DNA from: Sequoia sempervirens
Taxonomy: Eukaryota > Streptophyta > Pinopsida > Cupressales > Cupressaceae
Direction: 5' to 3'
NCBI GenBank assembly: GCA_007258455.2
Contig: VDFB02270651.1
Location: forward strand, 490,428,711 to 490,492,710
Length of the DNA stretch: 64,000 nt
Part shown: positions 20,436-32,282 of the stretch, piece after piece
Layout of the letters: each line of letters begins with the position of its first letter
Position numbering within the stretch: position 1 is the stretch's first letter
Translations under genes and position numbers: made by a program
The notes under the pieces: generated by a model
Seen by the model: the letters and a program-made list of their open reading frames with translations, nothing else
The model's database searches: none
Told to the model about the DNA's origin: nothing

Positions 20436-20950
20436 TTAGGCACCCTTTCTTATAATTCTATTACATTCAGTGTAGGAGGCCCACCCTAGGTGGAAGAGGA
20501 CCAATGGATGTAGGCTAAGAGTTTCCCAAGGAGTAACTACCACAAGCAACCAGTGGTTTGTAACCAGTGTCATGAATTTCATGCATGGAACCCTATGGAT
20601 AAATTTTAAATATTTATGCATAACTGAGGGCACCACGTTCATAGCCACTAACCAAGGGATACCAAATTTCACTCTAAAGAGTTTAGACCTAGGGATAATT
20701 TCAAACAAGAGCTTCACAGATTTAGGTCCAATTAAGACTGACAAGATAATACTGAACAAAGGGAGCATGGAAAGCCCGTCATACATGTGGATGGTGCTCA
20801 TAGGTGCATCATACCCATATTTATCTAAGAAGTTAATTAGCATGATCTCCTCATTTATCATGTTTACTTATAATGTCAGATCAATGAGAACGCCTAATAT
20901 AATTTTTTCATTGATCCACATGATGATGTAGAGAGGAGACGGATCCCTAT
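20436..20950 (-). pseudogene. Gypsy-type aspartic protease domain, minus strand
   Basis: Minus-strand reading gives PLYIIMWINEKIILGVLID at the active-site strand, followed by an altered LTL in place of the usual TG/PG and then VNMINEE. Next come YGYDAPMSTIHMYDGLSMLP and LFRVKFGIPWLVAMNVVPSVMHK, then KFIH. The last pair matches the GRPWxxxMxxVPSxxHxxLKF block that closes retropepsins of Tat/Ogre-like gypsy elements. The active site appears destroyed and a stop separates the two halves. No RT follows on the 3' side. It resembles the + strand protease at 24590-25080, so both come from related families. Confidence 0.65.
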
Positions 20951-22552
20951 TAAAACCCATCAAGAGGTCATGTGAAGTGAAAGTTATACTAGTACCACTG
21001 TCCACAGGATGTGCAAATGGGATAGGTTGCTATAGGAAGGAGGCCATTATTCACACTATAAAATACTCTCAAAGAGTCCCCAAAGGCCAAAGGATAAGAT
21101 GGTGACCCAATTAAGATTTTGTTACACAAAACCTTTAGAACCTTCCAACTATGCCAACTAGGGGTCATAGGTTGGGTTGTAAGGAAACAACCTGACAACA
21201 CTCATAGCTACAACACTCCTATAATATAAGGAAAGGAACTTTCAGTATAACAAAATGGTTCACATCGAGTTCACTAAAAATGTAAGGTAGGGGGACCAAC
21301 CACATTCAAAGCCCTAGGTCATGAAGATCCAAGAGTGGAAGGCTTCCCTAGCTTACCTCAACTAAAAGGGGTGTTAGGAAATGTAGGATGAGAATGATGA
21401 GGACTTTAGGCCCTTTGATCACTCTGTGGACTCAAAACTTAGAATGGGGCTAGGTGAGCTGATTTTTGGGTTCAACACTACACCATAGGAAGCTCTCTAC
21501 TTGAGGATGAAAGTGTGGTCCCAAGATGACAACACAATGTGCTGGCATCTCTAAAGTGTGCTAGCATCTGTATGACCAGATGACTAAAGAGACAAGTTTA
21601 AACTATAGAAAATAGACTAACTACCTAGCTAACTACTTCCAAAGGGAAAAAAAATGCTATGAAGTAGACAAGATATTCTCTAATATGATAAATTAAATAC
21701 ACAAGAGTTCAGGTAGCAAGAATAATATCACCAAGGAATTCATTCACTAGCTAGCTCCTAGTAGAAAATTCACCTACACATAAAGAAGAGGAAAATTTGG
21801 TTGGGGTTGTTAAGGGGTCTTCCTTAGTCAGACCCAGACTTTAGTTTTTCTGCCACCATGGAAAACCAAGTTTGAAATGATGGATAAATAGTATGATAAA
21901 GAAGGAAATGAAGTAAAGAACACTAAAACACTACAAAATAGTAAATGTGCTTACTCAACCAAGTAATAGATGAGAGGAGCGGAAAACTTACCACCTCCAC
22001 CAAGAGAAGTCAAGGCTAATGGGGGAGAAAATGAGAGTACTCAAGACTCTATTGTAATGGTGTTGTCCCACACTTACTATACTGAATTGATGGAGTGATG
22101 TTGTTTCTATGGATTGAAAAAGTGCTGCTAGAAGTGCCTAGAAATGCAAGAGGTGAGTGCAAGAGAGCGTGTAGAAGTTGAGATGAAAACTTAGGAGATT
22201 GCTAGATCTTGTAGAAGATGTGTAGAAGATGAAATGCATGAAGGAAGAGTGAATTTAGAGGAATGATGAAGAAAAAATCCATATTTGGGTTAGTCGGTCA
22301 AATAGGGAGTTATAATTTGACCACCAATGAGAAGTGCAACACCTCTGTAGGCTCTAGCCATAGGAATTTTCCACAAACATAAGTGCATCATGTAGATGTT
22401 TGCATGTCACGCAGGCCTCCCCAACAAAATTTCTTTAGTCGACGCTCAAAACATGTGCCAAGTGGAATTAAGGCAATGAGCTTATGTGGAATTTAGCCTC
22501 TAAATTTGGTTTTCTAAAGTGGAGAAAGACAAAAGGGGAATTTGCATAAGGG
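20951..22552. other. Decayed repeat upstream of the minus-strand protease
   Basis: Minus-strand frame 21201-20989 encodes a fragment that feeds towards the protease in another frame. The remainder has short frames only. It is probably degenerate gag and leader, but no gag motif could be recognised. No LTR pair was found bounding 18611-22552. Confidence 0.35.
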
Positions 22553-24439
22553 GTGAAAATTCACTCCTATACATTTAGTTATAATCACATCATTGTTATT
22601 AGCTTACATTACATTTTCATTTACCTTGCATTTAGTATCTTTTGCATGAGTGTTTGGTGTCCTATTGCTAATACCATAGTGAGAATAAGTTTGAGACTCA
22701 TGTCATCCCACTATAGCAAAATCATTGTGGATCTTGGGTTATCTAGAGCTTCCACTCCTAGTATTGACATCAGTACACTAGTCAAGGATAACACCCTTAG
22801 AAACTCTTTACCTTCAAATAGAAATCAAGTTGAACCAAGGAATGATAGCATCTTGCAAGAAAACATAATTCAAATTCATTATGAGTCAGTAAACTTACAA
22901 CATCAAATAACCCTTGAAAACATTTCAACTACTACAATTCCTATCATAGAAAACATTCACCGCATGCTTGAAAGTGAATATGGCATTGACCTTGTAAAAA
23001 ACATATTTCAAATCTTTGGAAAACATCTTCCCTCAATGACTAGTTGTTCTTTGCAAATAAGCAGTGTCACAATTCAAGGAGGAACACAAATTTATCCTCC
23101 CACAACAATAGCCTCAATACCTACCTATACCACTCTTCAAGTCACAACAACAATGCAATAAGTTAGTAACATGGTTCCTTCCTTGGGTATTCCTACTAGC
23201 ATCCCAATTTCCTATGTGGTATCACAAGTTATATCTCCTACCTTATCACTTATAAGCATTCCACTCACTTTTCTTATGAACACATACACTCCATCATAAC
23301 TTTCACTTCCATCTCATAACACAAGTAATGACCATCTTATAACACAACTTTTCCAACTATTTCATCCCTTCAAAAGAAAATTTCCACCATAAACCAAAAG
23401 TAGTCCATTATCCTTAGAGATATTGTGAACATCGATGACATAAGGTGTAGTAGTGCCTAGATTTGAGAAATATGGAGGGAATGGATATCCTTCTAACAAT
23501 GTTAATGCCTACACTACCTTATGTAGTGACTTTGTCCTTGATGATAAACTTTTGGAAAAACTTTTTTTGAGGTCCTTGAAAGATACTACCTTGGAATGGT
23601 TCTCTTCTTTACCAAGTAACTCAATTCATTCATTCAATGAAATTTTTGAGTAATTTGTAAACCATTTCCATGTGAAAATTACTCCCAAGATGACCTTTGA
23701 TTATTTGATGAGATGATAGCAAAAAGAAGAAGAAAAGATAACATATTTTATATCATGCTATCAATCACTTTATTCCCAAATCAACATCAAGGTCCCTGAT
23801 CCACACCTTCAAATTATGTTAATATATGTTAATATAAAAATTGAAAAGTAAGATCCAAGACAATCTTAACATGATGAAATTCCCATCCTTCATGCACTTG
23901 TGTACTATCCTTTGTGATTATCAAAATTCTTACAAAGTCCACTTCTAGCTGAATCGGGAGATCTAAGCCCACAAACTAGAACAATTCCAACCCTTTTAGA
24001 AAAAAATAAAGGGTTGCTTCAATTCAATCCACTTCAAAAAAAAAGTCAAAATTTCAATAACTGAATAGCAGCTATCAAACCCATGGTACCCTTTAGTTAT
24101 GGAGATCTAGAAAGACAATTCACTCCCTTTCTCAATACCCTTCATAACACAATGTCCCAACTTTTAGAACAACAAATTATTACCTTGCCACCCATCAAAA
24201 AACTTGACCCTAATAAACCTTTACCCCCAAGCTTTAAATCAATTGCTTATTGCCAATATCATCGAAAAAATGGACATGACACAGAACATTGCAAGCATCT
24301 TAAATTTCTTGTGCAAGACATCATTGATTATGGCCATCTATCCATTGGAGGTGTTAGCAATCAAGGCAATAATTCCATTTCCCCTCCAAACCAAAACATA
24401 CAAAGTTTCACCAATCTAATTCCCAAACATAATATTTAA
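22553..24439 (+). pseudogene. Ty3/gypsy gag (Tat/Ogre-like), single frame with stops
   Basis: One frame is readable from about 22553 to the TAA at 24437-24439. Several in-frame stops interrupt it (near 23161, 23651, 23714, 23850, 24061) but no frameshift does. A Ser/Thr/Ile-rich N-terminal part is followed by the retrotransposon-gag core FEKYGGNGYPSNNVNAYTTL, KLFLRSLKDTTLEWFSSLPS and SIHSFNEIFE...FVNHF. The C-terminal part has the knuckle-like CQYHRKNGHDTEHCKHLK with Cys/His spacing typical of Tat/Ogre gag. It leads into the protease fragment downstream. The 5' LTR is not identified. Confidence 0.8.
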
Positions 24440-24589
24440 TTTTCCAAATCCAATAAAACTATAAAGAATGATGTGATGAATGTTGATATAGATGATGAAA
24501 ACAATGATTCTATTCTAAATAATTCTATTGATGTCAATCCTATAGATGAAATGGTAGGGGTGATAGACATCATCCCTCATAAGGGCTGA

Positions 24590-25080
24590 ATTAAGAGTCC
24601 TCTTGACATTGCTTTCTCATCTAAGGATATAATTAAACATGCACCTGATGGTCCTCTCTGCATAGCCAACTATATCTATGACAAGCCCACTAATGAGATA
24701 CTAATAGATACCACATGTGGAGAGAATGTGATCACTAAGGAATTATTACTTTTGCATGAACTCTATCAAAGATGAATGTGATAAACCAAAAGCATGGATC
24801 AAGACACACAATGGTTTTTCTTTCCCTATGATAAGATCAATTGCCTTACCATTACAAATAGGACCAAAAACATTATATATCACATTCTCCATCATCCTAT
24901 AGTCATACCAATTTTGTGTTAAGCTAGGCAACCCATGGCTTTTCTACATGAAAGTGTCCCTTCAATTGTGCATAAATTCTTAAAATTTCCCTTTGACAAT
25001 AGAGTATTCACTGTTCACCATAGCATCTTTACCACTTTTTCATCCAAAGATTATTTTTTTCTAGATGCCTTTTGGCTCGA
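24590..25080 (+). pseudogene. Gypsy-type aspartic protease, + strand, degenerate
   Basis: Continuing the gag frame, PDGPLCIANYIYDKPTNEIL leads to the active-site strand LIDTTCGENVITKE, where the DTG/DSG triplet reads DTT. A frameshift lies near 24771, then IALPLQIGPKTLYITFSII, LGNPWLFYMKVS and KFPFDNRVFT give the second half of the retropepsin. Point stops follow. No RT is found between here and the polypurine tract at 27776. Confidence 0.7.
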
Positions 25081-26091
25081 GCCCATGGAACCTATAAAGC
25101 CATAAGAAGACTTCTTTTTCATATCCTACCAAAAATTCAAAGCAAATAAAATAGCTAAACTGTCTCTCTAAAACATGTCCCCATCCACCTCCGAACTCCC
25201 CATCCTTGAAGAAACCATGCTTGACCCTAAACAAGACCCAAACAACCAAGACAACCTAAAACAAAAACCTCACCTACATCCTATAAAAGACCTAGAGACA
25301 ATGAAACCAACCCCATCATAGCTCCAAGAATAAATCTAGTTTACAAAGTCAAAGAGAAAGTGGTTGAACAACCTCTAGTGGTTGCTTTTGTTCCTACCCT
25401 TAGGGAAGAAAATAAACCTATGGTTGATCAAACCATTCCTACATAAACACAACTTGAAAACAAAAACAAAATAAATATAGGTTCTAGGGAGCGTAGGTGT
25501 AGATGTTGTTCCCTTGCTCGTAAGTTACACGAAGAATTAAAAAAAGCAAATAAAAATCCAAACTTGATGGAATTAATGAATGATGACTCTACTCCTACCC
25601 CAAAAAAAAATAATCCAATATAAAAACCACAATAGTTGAACTCTTCCACAAAAATTATCCTTTGACCTCCTATTGTGATTAATTTAGACGATGATGATGA
25701 GGTTGCTAAAATTGATGAAGAGGTGCATAATTAATTGAACTCATTGTTTTCCTCTTCAATGAGCTTAAATGAAAAATATCCTATAAAGAGTATTGAACTT
25801 GGTGCTTCTCCTAGTTCAAAACTTGCTCTTGTCCCTTTAGATATATTCCTACCTTTAGTATGCATACAAGATGATTGGGAGGTGAATGACTTTCTCATAG
25901 GTTGACTTGAATTTTCCTTACTAGTAATTTGCTTTATTTCTTTTTCATTTTCTTTGGTGTGATTAAATGTGTGTAATGTGATCCCCCATGACATTCTATT
26001 TGATGTTTTCTCTCTCTTTGTGTAATTCCTCTATTTGCACCTTCATTCTTCTCTATGTTGTACATATCTTTCACTTTTTTATCTTTTTCAT
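25081..26091 (+). other. Degenerate post-protease region of the gypsy derivative
   Basis: Short + strand frames rich in Pro, Lys and Asn (for example near 25160-25440 and 25560-25730) look like a hydrophilic, non-catalytic spacer. No RT, RNase H or integrase motif in any frame. Confidence 0.45.
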
Positions 26092-26515
26092 TTGTCTTGT
26101 GTTTTCCTTTTGGGGATGATGCAATGCGTTGAGACACCCTATGTCTCTTCCATGTTGACCCAAAAGGATTTATTTTCATTTTCCTTACATTATATATTTT
26201 CCATTTGTCTTGTGTTTTCCTTTTGGGGATGATGCAAGGTGTCGAGACACCCTATATCTCTTCCATGTTGTCCCAAAAGGTTTTCTTTCCCTTTGCCTTT
26301 TCCTTGTGTCTTTTTCATTTTTCTTGTGTTTTCCTTTTGGGGATCATGCAAGGTGTCAAGACACCCTGTGTCTCTTCCATGTTGATCCAAAATTATTTAT
26401 TTCCCCTTTTCCTCTTCTCTTTTTCTCTTTTGTCTTGTTCTTTCCTTTTGGGGATGACGCAAGGTGTCGAGACATTCATGTCCCTTCCATGTTGACCCAA
26501 AAAGGTTTTTCTTTT
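26092..26515 (+). repeat. Tandem array, four units of about 111-114 bp with nested inverted repeats
   Basis: TCTTGTGTTTTCCTTTTGGG recurs (last copy diverged) at about 26095, 26208, 26322 and 26433. Each unit runs through GGGGATGATGCAAGGTGTCG, AGACACCCTATGTCTCTTCC, ATGTTG and CCCAAAAGG. Within a unit, CCTTTTGGG pairs with CCCAAAAGG (for example 26219-26227 with 26272-26280), and GGTGTC pairs with GACACC inside it (26238-26243 with 26246-26251). Copy 3 has lost the outer pairing on its right side and copy 1 has weakened the inner one. The 134-codon frame across it is a by-product. Confidence 0.88.
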
Positions 26516-27775
26516 TTTTTGATCTCTTTGTGCCATTCTTCTAGTTCTATGTGTATCTATGGGATGATGATAGTTCCAAGCTCTCTAAAAAAATTACAAC
26601 AAAGAACATACTAACCCAAAATCCATAGATCCCTTATGTGTTTGGTGTTTTCAATTTGGGGGCAACCCCTCTCTTTTCTTTTTCTCTTGCATGATGTATC
26701 TTTACTCAGAAACATATGAATTGGCATAGGGATTTCCAAGTTGTCTCTCATGTCTTCCTTCTTTTTTGCATTTTCATTTGCTACTTTAAAGTAATTTCTC
26801 ACATTATGGTGTTTATCAATTTATTTAAAGTGGGGGCATACATTGGCATTATTCTTTTAAATTTTCTTGGTTCTTAGTACAACCTTCCCACTTCATAGAA
26901 TGTGTTTGTCGCTTTGTGAATGACATTGGGTGTAATGTCCTTTAGGAGCATGATATCTCTTAGCATATTGCATTCCTTTTAGTAGCTAAATGTGACACAC
27001 TACATCCCCTAATTTGCAAATTTTCTATTCTTTGATTGGTCCTCTCTTAGAGATATTAGGCATGATGTTCCCTAAGATAAAGACCTCGCATGAACTAAGC
27101 AAGACTCCTTTTAAAATTCTTTGCATGTTGCATTTGGCATTTATTGTTATATGTCCACCTTGCATAACATAGCTTGCATGCCTGTGGAGTCATCTTGTTT
27201 TTTCACAAGATCCAAGCAAACAAAGTTTTTCTTGTCTCGTGAATCTCAAAAATCATTTTTGTGTGGTGCCTTATTAAATTTATCAAGAGGTATAACTTTA
27301 GTATGGTTTGAGTGGGAATCAAAATTCAAGGCATGAATTTTCCCATAGCCACCTATGTGTGTGAGTGAGTTCATACCAGCCATGAGTGTATGTTTCTCAC
27401 TTTTTAATATTTCTCACCTAGCAGACAACCAAGAGTTGTGTTGCCTCAAAGTGAGTTGCTTTTTTTTCAGAAAAACAAGCTAGATCTAATCCCTATTCTG
27501 AGGAAAAAATGGTCGATGCTTTATCTAATTCTTTTGTTCATCCTTTCTCTTCTTCATCTTTGGCAGTGTATGCTTGTGCCTTGTCTCTATTCTTTATATC
27601 ATTCTCATGTGTGTTCCTTTGTGCTTATGTTGGTCTGTCATGGGATCTTGATCCTGGGGACTTGATCACCCCTCTATCATTGTTATCTCATATTTCTATC
27701 ATTGGTACATTTTAACCCCTCTTGATACGTGATTTTCTACTTTAGTGTGATTTTGAAGCAAGTTCTCCTCTCACT
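26516..27775 (+). other. 3' internal region of the gypsy derivative, non-coding
   Basis: T-rich sequence. Polypurine-like GGGGGCA motifs occur at about 26660 (TTTGGGGGCAACCCC) and 26829 (AAAGTGGGGGCATACATT), echoing the tract that actually abuts the LTR at 27776-27790. Frames are short and low-complexity. Confidence 0.5.
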
Positions 27776-27790
27776 AAAGTGGGGGCAAAA
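27776..27790 (+). other. Polypurine tract before LTR-A
   Basis: AAAGTGGGGGCAAAA is directly followed by TGTAGTGTAG, the LTR start. Confidence 0.75.
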
Positions 27791-28266
27791 TGTAGTGTAG
27801 TCAAATGTATCTCTTTACATTTTTGCACTTTTTTAGGGAATCCTTGTGGTTTTTTGGCTTAATGTTTCCTTGATTTAGTGTTGTAATGTAGATAAAACAT
27901 TCACATTAGGTCTTGGGACCTTATGAACTAATAGATTTTAATGGTACCTTGCTAAAGTTTTGTGAAGTGTTGTAGACCACTTTCACACTTTTCTAGGGTT
28001 TTATCAATCAACTAAACATAAAAAACATAATTTTAATAATAATAAACATTAATATTAGCTTATTTAAAGTGTTCTAAAGTGTTGTAACACAATTTCACAC
28101 TTTTTTAGGCTTTTCATTAATAATTGGGATTTCTTATGCTTTAATTGGCTCTATCTTGCATCCACAAACCTCATTTATTGCATCTTTTCAAGGATAATCT
28201 TGACACCAATCAACAACCAATCATAATTTAGGTGTTCCTAGCTTGTGTGGCCTAGATTTAGTGTCT

Positions 28267-28300
28267 GGGACTCATTTTTTGCCTTAGGAAAATGAGTCCC
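28267..28300. repeat. LTR-A hairpin 1
   Basis: GGGACTCATTTT (28267-28278) and AAAATGAGTCCC (28289-28300) are a perfect 12-bp inverted repeat with a 10-nt loop. The matching place in LTR-B (47984-48015) is also a perfect inverted repeat but with different bases. Confidence 0.9.
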
Positions 28301-28382
28301 ACCTAGGTCCTTTTGGCCCCAATGCAAGTTTCACACATTTGTAAGAACTTTTCATTTTTTGGTCCCATACATTATGTCTGAT

Positions 28383-28416
28383 GGGACTCATTCACCACCT
28401 TTGGTGAATGAGTCCC
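28383..28416. repeat. LTR-A hairpin 2
   Basis: GGGACTCATTCACCA (28383-28397) and TGGTGAATGAGTCCC (28402-28416) are a perfect 15-bp inverted repeat with a 4-nt loop. The arm core GACTCATT is shared with hairpins 1 and 3. Confidence 0.92.
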
Positions 28417-29283
28417 GTGTGACCAAAAATTCAAATTTTTGGCAACATATTATTCTCCTAGATCTGATGTTAGCTTGTAGTGTTGTAATTTTGGGAATTA
28501 TTGCATAATTGAGTATAAATACAAGTTTCTTTCACTCATTTTCATCCCAAGAATTTAAGCATTCAACACCTAGAATTCAAGAGAGTTCATAAGAGCATTT
28601 GAGAATTCAATAGAGAATTCAAGGAAATTCTTCAAGTGCCAATCATCATGTCAAAGATTGCATTCTTCATGTTTATTATTATGCTAAAAGTTGTGATGTA
28701 GAGTTTATGATTCAAGCAAGCATTGCATTCAAGATCAACATCATTCAAGCAAGAGTGAATAACCACGTCCATTGCATCCATTTCAATCACATTTGTAGCA
28801 CCTTATTTGTAGGGTTTGGTGAGTTTCAAATTTTTTATTTGTTCATTCATCATTCTCCATTCCTATTTCTTTCATTTCAAAGTTTAATTACCAACAAGGG
28901 GTTTGACCAAGGAAAACTGCTATTCCCTAACCCAACAACATTTTCCCCTCTTCTTATGTATTATTTGTAGGGCTAGGTTGCATATTTTTCAAGAAGAAAA
29001 GTTGGAGAAAATTTTTCAAATCCCTAAAGTTGTCATCAAGCCTTGGAGAAGCTTGGAGAAGGTCTACAGGCGGCAATTTGTAGTTTCAGATTTGGAAACT
29101 AGTTAAAAAGAGTAGAGAAGATAAAGAGGAACATAATCTAGTTTAGAACTTTCAAAAAAGTAGAAGTCGATTGATTTGCCACTATTGGTGAATGAGCCCC
29201 ACTATAGTGTCCTGACAAATATTTTCACTGATCTAGATACCCGTTTGGCTGAAACCTATATCTACACATTTTCCTAGAAACTG

Positions 29284-29313
29284 GACTAATTTTTCCAACT
29301 TGGAAAATGAGTC
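29284..29313. repeat. LTR-A hairpin 3
   Basis: GACTAATTTTTCCAA (29284-29298) faces TTGGAAAATGAGTC (29300-29313) across one base. The pairing is nearly complete, with one bulge. Confidence 0.75.
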
Positions 29314-29650
29314 ATAGTTAGCATTAATAGTAGATTTTCTAGAATTCTAGACCTCCATTCTACCTTCTTTAGTATCCCAAGTGCACACTTTCTATCTCAT
29401 AGCTTTTTTTTGCATTTTGTTCATATTTCTAGGTCATTTAGAGTTAGTTTGCATTCAACTAGGGTTTTGTCTTATATCTTGCATTGTATTGTCTTCTTCA
29501 AGTCTAAACTTGGTGGTGAACTCATCATTAGATATCATTTATACTTTAAGATATTCCTTTTGTAGGATTTCAATCTCCTTTGCATTGAAATCTCAAGTGT
29601 TTGTTCTTGAGTGAAGAGTGTGAGGATTGCCTCTCTTCTTTTAAGTCCAA

Positions 29651-30500
29651 AAACCCTAAAGGTGAAAAAGAGACTCCAATTATCACCTTTTCATTTATGT
29701 TAGGATAAAATAGTTATTCGATATGAGAAAACCATGATTTGAGTTATAAAGGTTTTTTGAAGTAGTGTATTTTGACATTGTCTTCAATCCCAACAAATCC
29801 AAGGCTCCAATGTGAGATAGTTATTATTTGATAATTAAAGTTGAATTAGTTAAATAAAATTAAATAGGATGAACTAATTTGGTTACTTACTCAGAGTATT
29901 TGTAAAGGTTCAATATGGATGCCATGATGTTATTTCATTGATATACCCTGAGTGATTGTATAGGCTCATTATGGATGTCAAGGATATCCCACACTTTAGG
30001 AGCATTGTATGTCAAGGAGTACCCTCACCTCATGATATGGGACATGAACTATGTCATATATTTTTAGAGCTACTATGATGACTCTCCTTTCCTACCTCCA
30101 CGATTATCATCCTTTTTTTATTGATTTTTTTATTCAATGTGAGCCCCATTCCTAGCCACATATTTGATTGGATGAGACCTTGATTATATTTTTCATACTT
30201 TTTTGTGTGCAAAGTGCTTAGTGTCTATGTATTCCATACTCCCTAATTTCATGTGAGTGTGTTTGGTGTACCATGTGACTATCTCCTATCTGATGGGGTA
30301 TACCTATGAGTATTCCCTAGTTGGGTTGCACTTGAATACCTTTGGGGATTGGTAGATCTATTCCAAGAGGGCATAAGATTGCATGCAAGATGGAAAAGGC
30401 TTCATATATGTATTATTTATTTCATTAGAAAAAATATGTAATTTTTATAGTTCAAGACCTTTAATTCCTTATATGTAATTATATTATTATATTGGAACAT
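29651..30500. other. Spacer between LTR-A and copia element 2
   Basis: Two short related segments (near 29888-29925 and 29945-29980, each with an AGAGTATTTGTA- or GAGTGATTGTA-like start, then TTC/CTCAATATGGATG-type sequence) suggest a decayed direct repeat of about 60 bp. No coding signal. Confidence 0.4.
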
Positions 30501-30505
30501 CATAA
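30501..30505. repeat. Target-site duplication CATAA, left copy of copia element 2
   Basis: Precedes the 5' LTR start at 30506 and recurs exactly at 47433-47437 after the 3' LTR. Confidence 0.88.
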
Positions 30506-31998
30506 TGTTGCAAGTATGAGTGAGTTTGGTGGTGTTGCCATTGATGTCAACACAATATAGATTCTTGTAGAGAAAGGAGTCAAGTGATTATAGGTGGTAC
30601 ATGTATAGTTGAGATATTGTTTCAAGATGTTGTGAGTACATGGATATATCTTTAGGGTGTTGCAGGTGTGCTCATATAATGAGTTACCAAATGATTTTGA
30701 GAAAATTAATAAATAATGAAGATAGAATTGTGTGTGTTCAAAATTTGATCTAGTATGTGCTCTGCATTTATTTTGTGTTGATCCTATGCTTTTGTAGATC
30801 TGACATGTTGGTTATGGGCATCCTTGGGAGATATATCTTGGATTGTAGCTTTTGGTTTGATGAAGAGTGAAAGTTGTGTTCACCAGTTTGTGAGCTATTC
30901 TGACAAAGTTGTTTGCCTGTGGACTGGGAGAAATGTATTTGTTCTGCACTCCTCCGCTGGTTTGTTTCAGGTCTTGAGGATTTTTAAGAAGGATTTTAAT
31001 GATGTTATATGTGTTCTATCAAATACATTCATGGTTTGGTGCTTTGAAAGTTGGGTTTCAGAGTTACTATATGTGTCAATACAATCTGGATGGACTGATG
31101 GAAAGTTTTTTGTGTATGAAGGTTATTGCATTAGTTGTGGATGAATATGAAGGAATTTGAGATGTATTCTAGTGCATGATGAAGCATGTTATGTGGTCTG
31201 CATGTTATCTTCTTGTTGCAGAAGTGTGCACTTCAAATTTCATTGGTGTTTTCATTAGGTTTGGTTGACCTAGTGTTTACACGTCATGCAAAGGATAAGT
31301 ATCAATTAAGGAAGAGTGTGATTGATTTGAGATGTTGTTTTGGGTCTTGGTTAAGTGTTGGTTTGGTCCGCTCTCATTATCTTCCACAACGGGAATGTTG
31401 AGATGCCAAACTAATTTGAATTTCTAAAATGAAGAGTGTGTAGCCAACCTTACAGAAAGTTCCTAAGGTTGAAGATGGTATAAATGCAAGTCAAGATGTT
31501 TTGGATTGAACATACCACAAATTTTGAGAAGAAAGATTGTATGAAAGTGAATTGAACCAGTAGTACTTTAATGTGTTAGACTCCTAAAGGCAATGAGTTG
31601 ATGGTGTCTACAATTCTCTGATCTAGGCTATGGATGTTTGGAAGTTGTTGTGGTGGATCTTTTGTTGCATTGAGTAAGTGTTCACTATGTAAAATTCTTA
31701 TTTCTATCTTTTTGTATTTGTAGGAAGTGAGCCTTGTATCTTTGGTAGTGAGCCCTTTGTCAATGAGCTTCTTGTAATCGGTTTTTGTAATTAATTTATA
31801 TTGACATGAGTTAATCCTTACTGGGTTTTCCACATAAATCTGGTGTTTCTTGCATTGATATTGGTTTCTATTATTTGTATTTCATGCCCATACTTAATAA
31901 ATGATTAAAGTGGATGTGAAGTTAATAATTTTTTGAGATTTGTGATTAAGATTGGTGACAACTAATCCCCCCTCTCAATTTTCTTGTTCCTTTCAACA
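30506..31998 (+). repeat. 5' LTR of copia element 2
   Basis: 1493 bp, colinear with 45900-47432. Starts TGTTGCAAGTATGAG and ends CCTTTCAACA. Open frames inside it (for example 106 codons at 30824) are not conserved in the 3' copy. It contains GTGAGCC-type short repeats near 31730-31770, which are more numerous in the 3' copy. Confidence 0.9.
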
Positions 31999-32000
31999 AT

Positions 32001-32023
32001 TGGTATCCAATCCTTGGTTCCTT
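32001..32023 (+). other. Primer-binding site of copia element 2 (degenerate)
   Basis: TGGTATCCAATCCTTGGTTCC lies two bases after the LTR. The first seven bases match the tRNA-iMet site and the rest has drifted. The equivalent at 16001 reads TAGTATCAAAGC. Confidence 0.75.
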
Positions 32024-32055
32024 GGAGAAGAGCTTAACCACTTGAGGTATATCCA

Positions 32056-32282
32056 ATGGCACACAAATTGACAATATTTGTATTTTATGGATTTGATTAC
32101 AATTTATGGAAAGTGAAGATGAGAGGTTACTTGATCTCTCTTGGTTACAAGACTTGGAAAGCTATTATGACAAAATATGTTGCACTAGAAAGTGGTCCTT
32201 GTTCTATAGATGATATTTCTACCTATGAAGAAAATGAAAAAGAAAAGTGTTGGAACCTTCAAATTTTGGAAAAATTTGAAGG
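32056..32282 (+). pseudogene. copia 2 gag, 5' part
   Basis: ATG 32056 is followed by a copia gag N-terminus with FYGFDYNLWKVKMRGYLISL, the (F)xGxNYxxWKxxM signature, and a Lys/Glu-rich helix. The frame is interrupted by the LARD-like insertion at 32282/32283. The 3' continuation starts at 42111 in a different frame, so extra indels occurred near the junction. Confidence 0.8.

Larger units (their letters stand above)
27791..29650 (+). repeat. LTR-A: 3' LTR of the gypsy derivative
   Basis: Starts TGTAGTGTAGTC after a polypurine tract. It contains repeated TTTCACACTTTT.TAGG segments, a TATA-like GAGTATAAATAC (28509-28520) and three inverted repeats listed separately. It aligns in order with 47620-48388 plus 57986-59150 (LTR-B). 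Shared anchors include TATAAATA, TTCATCCCAAGA/TTCATCCTAAGA, CATGTC, CCACGTCCATTG/CCACATCCATTG and GTTTGACCAAGGAAAACT. The right border is not proved; similarity fades near 29600-29650. Confidence 0.7.

Noticed and set aside
26205..26614. Overlapping 96- and 134-codon frames
   Set aside because: They follow the 111-114 bp tandem unit and are Phe/Leu/Cys-rich repeats; no start context or similarity.
30824..31401. 106- and 71-codon frames as genes
   Set aside because: They lie inside the 5' LTR of copia 2 and the 3' LTR copy (46200-46800) does not keep the frames.
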